From the NCBI GenBank assembly GCA_937925895.1, contig CALANC010000393.1:1-6559 (forward strand): a stretch of DNA of 6,559 bases. The letters are read 5' to 3'. Shown here in pieces: positions 1-5,173 of this stretch (positions are counted from its first letter, which is position 1; each line of letters starts with the position of its first letter). The translations under genes were made by a program, and so were the position numbers. The notes under the pieces were generated by a model. The model worked only from the letters and a program-made list of their open reading frames with translations, made no database searches and was not told the origin of the DNA. Origin of the DNA: an uncultured Desulfobacterales bacterium (GTDB taxonomy: Bacteria; Desulfobacterota; Desulfobacteria; Desulfobacterales; UBA11574).

Positions 1-1211
1 CGATCATGTCTATATCCGCCGGAGATGGCAACGTTATTCCCTAATTTGATTTCATCATGGATATAGGCACCGAAATTTTCCTTTTCCAGCTTGAATATTC
101 CTATTGACGAAACGCCGAAAAATATTGAGCTGTTGGTAATATCCTCGTTGACATCCGTGTAATCGAATCCCAGGATCAGGCTATTATCCAGTCCCAACAC
201 TTTTTCCTTAAAAATCAACTGGGGGGAAAGGGTAACGGTTTCGATATCGGTGTCACCAATAAAACTGCCGGCATCAAACGAGGCAAAGGATAAAAAATTT
301 CTTTTCCTAAAAGATAAATCCATCTTAAACGTGCTGTCGTTTAAAAAGAAAACCTCGGGCCCCCCTTTTACATAGTAATCTTCAACATCAGCAAAGTCAT
401 CCGGAAATAAAGAATCGGTTCTTGATGTTCCAACTGCAAAATCGCTGGTTTTGATTGCACCCGGAAGTCCGGTGCTGTCTTTGTGAAAACCGCCGCTGAG
501 GTTCAATTTTATCCGGTCGTGTAGGTAATAATTGAAATTGGCACCCAGATCTTTAGCTTCGGTATCACTATTGTTCCGGTAACCGTCTGAGGTCAGATAG
601 CTGCCCGACAAAGAATAAGATATCTCTTTTTGACTTCCGCTCACATAGGCACTCCCCTTGAACGTGTCATAACTTCCGCCTGATATTTCGGAACCGGCTC
701 GGAAGGCCTCTCCTTCTTTGGTGATAATGTTGATTACCCCTCCCGAAGCATTATCTCCATAAAGGGTGCTTCCCCTTCCTCCTCTGCTAATTTCAATTCT
801 TTTGACTCTGTCAAGCGGGATCAAGGCCCAATCCGTACCGCTCAAATCTGCCTGATTGATCCGTCTCCCGTCAACCAATACCAGGGTGTTTAACCCTGCG
901 GTTTCTCCAAATCCACGTAAATCAACCGTGTAATTTCGACGATTTCCTGCAATATCATTAACAAAAACACCTGCCTGCGTTCTTAATAGATCAGGGATGT
1001 CATAGGCTGTGGAATTTTTTATATCCCATTCGTCAATCACGGTTATATTCACCGGCACGGAATATATTTTTTCCTCCTGCCGGGTAGCCGTGACGACTAT
1101 CTCATCCATTGATGTCATGGCGTTTTCTTTTCTTAACGTATCCGTTGCCATACTTGTTGCCGGTAAAATTAAGGCAGCATAAATAACATAAAAACACACC
1201 CATCTTTTCAT
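1..1211 (-). CDS. btuB: TonB-dependent outer-membrane receptor, BtuB-like cobalamin transporter (3' end outside window)
   Basis: Outer-membrane, TonB-energised receptor, probably for cobalamin or another corrinoid. The frame is open from an ATG at 1211 to the window edge (403 codons), so most of the beta-barrel is missing. Residues 1-22 form a signal peptide (MKRWVCFYVIYAALILPATS). A TonB box, DEIVVTATR, lies at about 36-44. The plug domain follows with the usual signatures: DLRGFG (97-102), VLVDGRRIN (111-119), IPLDRVKRIEI (131-141) and YGDNASGGVINIIT (151-164). Alternating barrel-type strands follow. The start is supported by a GGAAGG ribosome-binding site at 1221-1226. Substrate assignment rests on the cobalamin riboswitch and terminator directly upstream; the protein alone would only justify 'TonB-dependent receptor'. 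Other riboswitch-controlled TonB receptors are not strict BtuB orthologues, so the symbol is an informed choice. Confidence 0.88.
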   Translation of the reverse strand, partial: MKRWVCFYVIYAALILPATSMATDTLRKENAMTSMDEIVVTATRQEEKIYSVPVNITVIDEWDIKNSTAYDIPDLLRTQAGVFVNDIAGNRRNYTVDLRGFGETAGLNTLVLVDGRRINQADLSGTDWALIPLDRVKRIEISRGGRGSTLYGDNASGGVINIITKEGEAFRAGSEISGGSYDTFKGSAYVSGSQKEISYSLSGSYLTSDGYRNNSDTEAKDLGANFNYYLHDRIKLNLSGGFHKDSTGLPGAIKTSDFAVGTSRTDSLFPDDFADVEDYYVKGGPEVFFLNDSTFKMDLSFRKRNFLSFASFDAGSFIGDTDIETVTLSPQLIFKEKVLGLDNSLILGFDYTDVNEDITNSSIFFGVSSIGIFKLEKENFGAYIHDEIKLGNNVAISGGYRHD

Positions 1212-1241
1212 CGTTTTGTTCCTTCCAAAATTTTTTAAAAA

Positions 1242-1320
1242 GATGATCCGAGGCAAAAAAAAATCCCCGGACCGAATGGTTATCGATCCGGGGACATCCC
1301 TTTTTTATCCTCTGATCATC
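1242..1320 (-). repeat. Inverted repeat enclosing the riboswitch terminator
   Basis: GATGATCCGAGG at 1242-1253 and CCTCTGATCATC at 1309-1320 are complementary at 11 of 12 positions. They sit on either side of the terminator hairpin. Between them, the terminator U-run (1255-1263) could also pair with an A-run (about 1301-1306), giving one long nested stem. It may be an extended expression platform or a processing site. The complementarity is seen directly; the function is inferred. Confidence 0.6.
1255..1294 (-). terminator. Intrinsic terminator, expression platform of the cobalamin riboswitch
   Basis: Read on the minus strand, the arms TCCCCGGA (1294-1287) and TCCGGGGA (1271-1264) form a perfect 8-bp GC-rich stem around a 15-nt loop, followed at once by nine U (1263-1255). 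It lies between the B12 aptamer and the receptor start codon. It is therefore best read as the conditional terminator that ends transcription when cobalamin is bound. Confidence 0.9.
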
Positions 1321-1348
1321 TTGGTGTGCCTCAGTCCGCGAAGGAAGC

Positions 1349-1519
1349 ACCATATGCCCAGACAGGTTTTCTGACTCTCGAATCACTCTACTAACCGCGT
1401 CTTCCCATCCTGCGGACAGTGACATTTTGCGGTGTTCGTCCTCGATTACAGCGGCGGGCCCGTCCCCGATTTAAACGGGGTTCCCTATTATGCTCAAGGT
1501 GAGCATCTGGACATTACCG
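1349..1519 (-). promoter_or_regulatory. Cobalamin riboswitch aptamer
   Basis: The minus-strand RNA carries the cobalamin aptamer landmarks in order. A P1 strand GTCCAG (1512-1507) pairs with CTGGGC (1361-1356), with one G-U. A hairpin ATGCTC/GAGCAT (1506-1490) leads into AATAGGGAA, with AGGGAA at 1486-1481. A CCCCG/CGGGG stem follows, then the GGGCCCGCCGCTGTAA segment (1461-1446), CACTG (1421-1417), GATGGGAAGACGCGG (1409-1395), and the B12 box AGTCAGAAAACCTGTCTG (1376-1359). It precedes an intrinsic terminator and a TonB-dependent receptor gene, a classic placement. Outer boundaries are approximate. Confidence 0.93.
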
Positions 1520-1522
1520 TGT

Positions 1523-1552
1523 TTCATAGGTGAAAGTGGGGGGCATAGTCAA
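1523..1552 (-). promoter_or_regulatory. Sigma70-like promoter for the riboswitch/receptor transcript
   Basis: On the minus strand a -35-like TTGACT (1552-1547) is followed after 18 nt by a -10-like TATGAA (1528-1523). Transcription would start near 1516, just before or at the first P1 strand of the riboswitch, the position expected for a riboswitch leader. Matches to consensus are 5/6 and 4/6. Not experimentally shown. Confidence 0.6.
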
Positions 1553-1611
1553 GAAAAATTTTAAGGGACTAAAAAGTTGATGATTGAGGATCCTCCCAGC
1601 AAACTGAGGGG

Positions 1612-1929
1612 TTAGCGCTCGGTTCTTCGATCCTCGCCGGATCTGTTTTCCGGGATATGAATGTGATATGAAAATTTCCGCCGATCCGCATTCCAACGTC
1701 TGTCTTGCTTTTCTTTGATGGATAATTCCTTAACTTCGTCAAATACCTTGTTCCTATCTGAAATTTTCAATCCTAAAGCCAAAAGAATCTTTCGCTTTGT
1801 GTTCATCCTGCAAGGCATTCCATTTTCAATCCGGGAAATAGTTATGGGTGAAATACCAGCTTTTCTAGCAAGCTCGGTCTTACTCATCATAAGTGATTCT
1901 CGGATTTTCTTTAAGAGATTTTTGTTCAT
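1612..1929 (-). CDS. XRE-family HTH transcriptional regulator with C-terminal DRR repeat tail
   Basis: Small DNA-binding protein of 105 residues. Residues about 5-55 form a Cro/CI-type five-helix domain with the typical helix-turn-helix core (SKTELARKAGISPITISRIENG, about 16-37), followed by TKRKILLALGL. The C-terminal third is a basic tail with repeated RR motifs: QDRR (75-78), ADRR (81-84) and GEDRR (98-102), separated by the aromatic/His stretch FSYHIHIPE. I associate such DRR tails with small Desulfobacterota proteins, but know of no assigned function. The ATG at 1929 is preferred; a GTG at 1941 would add four residues. Neither has a clear ribosome-binding site. The gene ends about 60 nt before the riboswitch promoter, with no convincing terminator between. 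DNA target unknown; autoregulation or control of adjacent genes is possible. Confidence 0.85.
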   Translation of the reverse strand: MNKNLLKKIRESLMMSKTELARKAGISPITISRIENGMPCRMNTKRKILLALGLKISDRNKVFDEVKELSIKEKQDRRWNADRRKFSYHIHIPENRSGEDRRTER

Positions 1930-2013
1930 TATATTGATCACATTAAGATCTAGCGTTTATCTTGATTGCCAGCGAAGGGGACACCCGAGTGAAACGAATT
2001 TGAATACTCCCTG

Positions 2014-2029
2014 AATGCTTACCAGCATT
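2014..2029. repeat. Inverted repeat between the PilZ-like and HTH genes
   Basis: AATGCT-TACC-AGCATT is a perfect 6-bp inverted repeat with a 4-nt centre. The overlapping GCAT-TG-ATGC lies at 2025-2034. It sits 85 nt upstream of the HTH start, in a 128-nt gap that otherwise shows no recognisable signal. No U-run follows on either strand, so it is not a terminator. It could be an operator or chance. Confidence 0.3.
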
Positions 2030-2057
2030 GATGCCGGACAGGGGTGCGATACTTGAG

Positions 2058-2426
2058 TCACAAGTTTTCATCCTGCTTATCCATAACGGACAGCCCGACG
2101 AGAGAATGACCGGCAAAGTGATCATGAGCGATTTTTGATGTAATTTTGGTTTTCAAAGATTTAGAGGAATCCGGTGTGCCTGGTTGATTGTATTCCATGT
2201 TTAATATGTCACCGATTTGCAATTGCTTGAATACGAAAGAATCGTCCTTCACTACAATGCACAACCTATTTAAGGAAGTGTTATGTAATTTGAATATGTA
2301 GCTCGGACTTTTATTATTTATAGAAAACTGCACGCTGTAATACCCTTCCAAAAGGAAACTTGATCCAGATCGACTTCCACCCAAAAAATGTGTATCCGTC
2401 TTTTCTTCCATAACTAAGGTATACAT
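2058..2426 (-). CDS. Small PilZ-like domain protein
   Basis: Soluble protein of 122 residues without signal peptide or membrane segment. A central beta-rich region reads FKLHNTSLNRLCIVVKDD (about 45-62), then QIGDILNMEY (about 70-79), and near the C terminus HSLVGLSVMD. The order of NTS, LCIVVK, LxxGDxLxMxY and a final HxLVGLS resembles small PilZ-like proteins common in Desulfobacterota. PilZ domains bind cyclic-di-GMP, but the canonical RxxxR and (D/N)xSxxG motifs are not clearly present, so ligand binding cannot be claimed. The start at 2426 is supported by AAGGA at 2437-2441, 10 nt upstream. The second Met (2411) has no such site. It follows the possible frameshifted gene at 2440-2703 closely and precedes the HTH gene by 128 nt. 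Confidence 0.65.
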   Translation of the reverse strand: MYTLVMEEKTDTHFLGGSRSGSSFLLEGYYSVQFSINNKSPSYIFKLHNTSLNRLCIVVKDDSFVFKQLQIGDILNMEYNQPGTPDSSKSLKTKITSKIAHDHFAGHSLVGLSVMDKQDENL

Positions 2427-2439
2427 TTGAACGCTATCC

Positions 2440-2703
2440 TTATAACTGTTTATTTGGCCTAATTACGAATAAGTACAAAATCCACCTGACACGTGTGGTC
2501 CCTTGAGATCGCATTGCCGCTAATCTCAACAGCATCCAAAGAGGCTGCAGGGAAGAAGGGGAATTTATTTTTTTCCGGTAATTAATGGCATCCAGAGAAA
2601 GTTCGAAATCTTTCTGTTTCTGTACGCAAATATCATGCAAGTTAGTACAGTTGTAAGAAAATAAAATGAAAATCATAAATATTGAAGCAGTTATGCCTAT
2701 CAT
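2440..2703 (-). pseudogene. Possible small secreted/membrane protein gene, frameshifted at an A7 run
   Basis: An ATG at 2703 opens a frame with a hydrophobic N terminus (MIGITASIFMIFILFSYNC) resembling a signal peptide or anchor, then a soluble stretch QKQKDFELSLDAINYRKK. After seven A on the coding strand (2574-2568) the frame continues to 2440 with an unconvincing sequence rich in Arg, Trp and Leu. Shifting -1 at that run instead gives a natural-looking tail, ASLDAVEISGNAISRDH then TCQVDFVLIRN, ending at a TAG at 2461-2459. This suggests a one-base deletion, a sequencing error in the homopolymer, or slippage. In the -1 frame there is a stop just upstream of the A-run, so the tail cannot start by itself. 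No family recognised and no clear ribosome-binding site. Coding status is uncertain. Confidence 0.35.
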
Positions 2704-2757
2704 TGACCCAGGATACCCGAGCCAGATGATGGATAATATATGTCACTGTGGTATAAA

Positions 2758-2776
2758 TTTCACAAAAATTGTGAAA
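2758..2776. repeat. Inverted repeat TTTCACAA-N3-TTGTGAAA
   Basis: A perfect 8-bp inverted repeat with a 3-nt A centre lies in the 164-nt gap between the TlpA-like gene and the small gene starting at 2703. It is AT-rich, has no adjacent U-run on the minus strand, and overlaps a possible weak promoter (TTGTGA with a TATATT-like -10 about 19 nt on). An operator is the simplest reading. The rest of the gap holds nothing else I recognise. Confidence 0.4.
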
Positions 2777-2867
2777 AGGTTTTCATACTTTCAGTAAGTT
2801 AAAGGAATGGATAATGTTGGTTGAAACTTTGAAAGGAAATTAAGAAAAAAAAGTTGGGGCTAACGGT

Positions 2868-3440
2868 TTATGAGCTTTGAATCAGATTGATTAAAAAACT
2901 CGAGATTGCAGGCCGGGCCCAGTCTCTTGGCCCGACAATTTTTTCAATAAGGATACCATTTTTGTCGATGATAAAGCTCTCCGGAATTCCAGTGGTTCTG
3001 TAAGTTGTTCTGATAGTCCCTGAAGAATCGATCAAAGCAGGAAAGGTCAGTTTGTGCTTTTTCATAAACGGAGCCACAGCGTTAACCCCTAAAGAATCTA
3101 TACTGACCGCCAGGATTTCAAAATCTTTATCTTTTAACTTTTGGTAAAGCTTTTCCATTGAAGGCATTTCCTCGACACAGGGTGGACACCACGTCGCCCA
3201 GATGTTGACGAGGACGACTTTGCCTCTGTAATCGGACAGACTGGACATCTTACCATCGAGCCCGGGAAATTTGAAATCAGGTGCAGGAAGACCAACTGTT
3301 AACGTTGCCTGCTGTCCGGATTTAACAAATAAACTTTTTTGATTCAGCAACAATAATACCAGAGCGCTGGTGAGCATCAAAAAAACCAGAACAGCAGGCC
3401 GATAATCATTTTTTTTTTCTTCCATATCTATTGGTGGCAT
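2868..3440 (-). CDS. Membrane-anchored TlpA/ResA-type thiol-disulfide oxidoreductase
   Basis: Periplasm-facing thioredoxin-fold protein of 190 residues. Residues about 15-32 form a single membrane anchor. The AhpC/TSA-Redoxin-like domain runs from about 50 to 187: LPAPDFKFPGLDGK, the strand KVVLVNIWATWC, the active site WCPPC (W84, C85, C88), and the cis-proline loop GIPESF (P153). Such proteins reduce or exchange disulfides in periplasmic clients such as apocytochromes and metal-site cysteines. The ATG at 3440 and an in-frame ATG at 3425 (MEEKKND) are both possible; neither has a strong ribosome-binding site, and an in-frame stop lies just upstream. It follows the CueP-like gene by 74 nt on the same strand. 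I infer a client relationship with the Cys/Sec residues of that protein; the sequence alone does not prove it. Confidence 0.92.
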   Translation of the reverse strand: MPPIDMEEKKNDYRPAVLVFLMLTSALVLLLLNQKSLFVKSGQQATLTVGLPAPDFKFPGLDGKMSSLSDYRGKVVLVNIWATWCPPCVEEMPSMEKLYQKLKDKDFEILAVSIDSLGVNAVAPFMKKHKLTFPALIDSSGTIRTTYRTTGIPESFIIDKNGILIEKIVGPRDWARPAISSFLINLIQSS

Positions 3441-3514
3441 CTGAAAAAGGCAGTATCAGGATTTCAGGGAATTCACTTTTTCGGTTGTTTTAAGATTCGT
3501 CCCTTAGATCTGCT

Positions 3515-4048
3515 TTATCGCAACCGAAACGTGGTTACACAGGTTTTGCTTTGATCAAAGGTTCCAATGGTGCCTCCGGCTGTTCGATTCAGGCCCTTTA
3601 TTCTCAGGCTAATGGCACGGTTTCTGGGAAGCCAGAGTTCAAAAAAACCGTTTTTCAAGGTGGAAATGGTATCATCAACCAGGACATTTCCATCGAAGTC
3701 AACAGCTTTTACTTCAAACGCTTTTTCGGGTAATTCCCCCTGACAGGAGGACATGAAGTGAATCATTCATTTGTGGGTTCGATTTATATAAGGCGCTACA
3801 GCGACCAACATTTTATCTGGTGGAAGCGAAATCCTTTTTTCCTTTCCTTGCGGAAATTCAAACACCACCTCTCGAGTGTTGACGTAACTTTTGATTTCCT
3901 TTTTGGACCAATTCCAATCGTTGGCGATTGCCACAGCTTGAACGGCATCAACCTTTTCCAGAGCTTTCTCATCGCCTTGGGGGCCGCACGCCAAAAACAG
4001 CATGCTTAAACCAAGAAGAATAGCGAAAGATCGTCCGATATATTTCAT
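3515..4048 (-). CDS. cueP: CueP-like copper-binding lipoprotein, probable selenoprotein (in-frame TGA = Sec94)
   Basis: CueP is a periplasmic copper-binding protein; in Salmonella it supports copper tolerance and supplies copper to SodCII. The protein here has 177 residues with one in-frame TGA (3769-3767) read as Sec94. The start at 4048 has AGGAG at 4060-4056, 7 nt upstream. The N terminus is a lipoprotein-like signal ending FLAC (C21). The match to CueP as I recall it covers LPPDKMLVAVAPY, then TH-x-U-x7-C-QGEL, then NGFFELWLPRN and the end SKTCVTTFRLR. Sec94, C102 and C170 are spaced 8 and 68, exactly as Salmonella Cys96, Cys104 and Cys172, so the TGA replaces a conserved metal-site cysteine. 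The frame stays open for 83 more codons. An ATG follows the TGA directly but has no ribosome-binding site. A nonsense mutation (TGC or TGT to TGA) is the main alternative. Neighbours: aminopeptidase upstream (39-nt gap), TlpA-like downstream. Confidence 0.85.
3735..3769 (-). promoter_or_regulatory. Candidate bacterial SECIS element with its UGA codon
   Basis: Starting 15 nt after the UGA (3769-3767), the minus-strand RNA forms UCCUCCU (3751-3745), loop GUC (3744-3742), AGGGGGA (3741-3735). This is a 7-bp stem with one G-U; opening the top pair gives loop UGUCA. Loop distance from the UGA (about 21-22 nt) and a G in the first two loop positions agree with the known bacterial SECIS pattern recognised by SelB. 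Folding was done by eye. Confidence 0.6.
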
Positions 4049-4087
4049 TTGTTTTCTCCTCTTTATACACAATAACTTCTGACCGGC

Positions 4088-5158
4088 TCACTCTATTTTA
4101 ACATTAGTCGCTCCCAATATTATGTCAAGCCTTTCTTTTCGGGGTTTTTTAGCCAGATCTTGACAGTATTTGTAGAACAGTTTGAGATCATTTCCATTGT
4201 TTTGAAGGAGTTGTAAAAATGCCGGTGCAAGATCATAGTAGGTGGATACGGACACCAGCTGAGCATTATTTAATTTATGCTTAAACCATGAATCGTAACC
4301 GGGATATCCTTTCCAACGCTGTTTCAGCATTCTGTATTCATCTTGTAATCCTTCGAATAAAGATGACTTTAATTGCCTTTTGTTCACCGCCGGTAAATTT
4401 TCAGCGTACAACAATTCAAGCTTGTTTCGATAGGTTGCAATGAGTTGAATAAACTGCAGGTGACGCCGGTAATCCATTTGATATTCACTGAAGGAACCAA
4501 GACTCTTTTTTGTTTTCAGCCAACGACGCATGCCTTCCTGTTCGACTGCTGTAGCAAAGCTTTCATTGAAGGTGGTATCGTTTCCCACAAAAAGAAGTTG
4601 ATGCGCCAGCTCGTGGAATATAAGTGCCGCCACTTTAATATTGCTGCGTTGAATGAAGCTGCTCAACACCGGGTCATCAAACCAACCCAATGTAGAATAC
4701 GCGGCAACACCACCGATAAAAACATCATAGTCTTGTTCTATTAATTTATTCGCATACTCATTTGCTTCAGACTTGGAGAAATATCCGCGGTATGCCGTAC
4801 AGCCGACAATCGGATAACACCAGGTCATGGGACTGAAAGAGAACTCCGGCGTTGCATAGACATTCCACAGAGCAAAGGGCCGGTCGAGCTCTACGAAATT
4901 AAGATAATGATTTTTCACCGGCAGGTGAAGTTCATTTTTGGCAAATTCCCGAACCTTTAAAACAAGTTTGAGCTTTTTTTTTAAATTTACGGAGACATGC
5001 GGTTCTGTCAATATCTGTTTGATCGGTTGCTTTTTATTGAGAATAGCGATTTGGCCGGAAATCATGTGGGGGTAATATGATATCGATTCGCAGCCGGTTA
5101 ATGCAAATGCAGAAAAGACGCTTAAAATAATTTTAATCCAAAGCGATTTGGAAAACAT
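4088..5158 (-). CDS. Putative zinc aminopeptidase lipoprotein (PF10023/DUF2265-like)
   Basis: Lipoprotein of 356 residues. The N terminus MFSKSLWIKIILSVFSAFALTGC is a signal peptide with a good lipobox (LTGC, Cys23), so mature protein is expected lipid-anchored in the envelope. A gluzincin-type zinc site is visible: HELAH (H182, E183, H186) followed by NESFA, with E199 as likely third ligand. This arrangement, the conserved WCYPIVGCTAYRGYF region (113-127) and the overall length fit the putative aminopeptidase family formerly called DUF2265; activity has not, to my knowledge, been well characterised. Cys114 and Cys120 could form a disulfide. An AAGGA lies 12 nt before the ATG at 5158, a rather long spacing. 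It starts 15 nt after the hydrolase gene stop and ends 39 nt before the CueP-like gene, which suggests one transcript. Confidence 0.9.
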   Translation of the reverse strand: MFSKSLWIKIILSVFSAFALTGCESISYYPHMISGQIAILNKKQPIKQILTEPHVSVNLKKKLKLVLKVREFAKNELHLPVKNHYLNFVELDRPFALWNVYATPEFSFSPMTWCYPIVGCTAYRGYFSKSEANEYANKLIEQDYDVFIGGVAAYSTLGWFDDPVLSSFIQRSNIKVAALIFHELAHQLLFVGNDTTFNESFATAVEQEGMRRWLKTKKSLGSFSEYQMDYRRHLQFIQLIATYRNKLELLYAENLPAVNKRQLKSSLFEGLQDEYRMLKQRWKGYPGYDSWFKHKLNNAQLVSVSTYYDLAPAFLQLLQNNGNDLKLFYKYCQDLAKKPRKERLDIILGATNVKIE

Positions 5159-5173
5159 TTGGTAAAAAATTCC

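Noticed and set aside
1102..1425. 107-codon minus-strand frame spanning the leader
   Set aside because: It covers the riboswitch and terminator and overlaps the receptor start in another frame. Its sequence follows RNA structure, not protein constraint.
1586..1595. Perfect palindrome GAGGATCCTC after the HTH gene
   Set aside because: Only 10 bp with no loop and no adjacent U-run, so neither a terminator nor a convincing operator.
1943..2125. 60-codon minus-strand frame between the PilZ-like and HTH genes
   Set aside because: Overlaps the end of the PilZ-like gene, has no ribosome-binding site, and its composition is not protein-like.
2845..2864. Terminator after the TlpA-like gene
   Set aside because: An eight-U run follows a possible hairpin, but the stem is only about 3 bp (GTT/AAC), too weak to call.
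3515..3766. Separate 83-residue gene starting at the ATG right after the TGA
   Set aside because: It is in the same frame as the upstream half, has no ribosome-binding site, and its content is exactly the C-terminal half of CueP. Reading through the TGA explains both halves.
4445..4744. Plus-strand open frame of 99 codons
   Set aside because: Antisense to the HExxH aminopeptidase lipoprotein, with no recognisable domain. The same applies to plus-strand frames at 1715-2014, 3551-3733 and 3758-4009, which lie opposite real genes.
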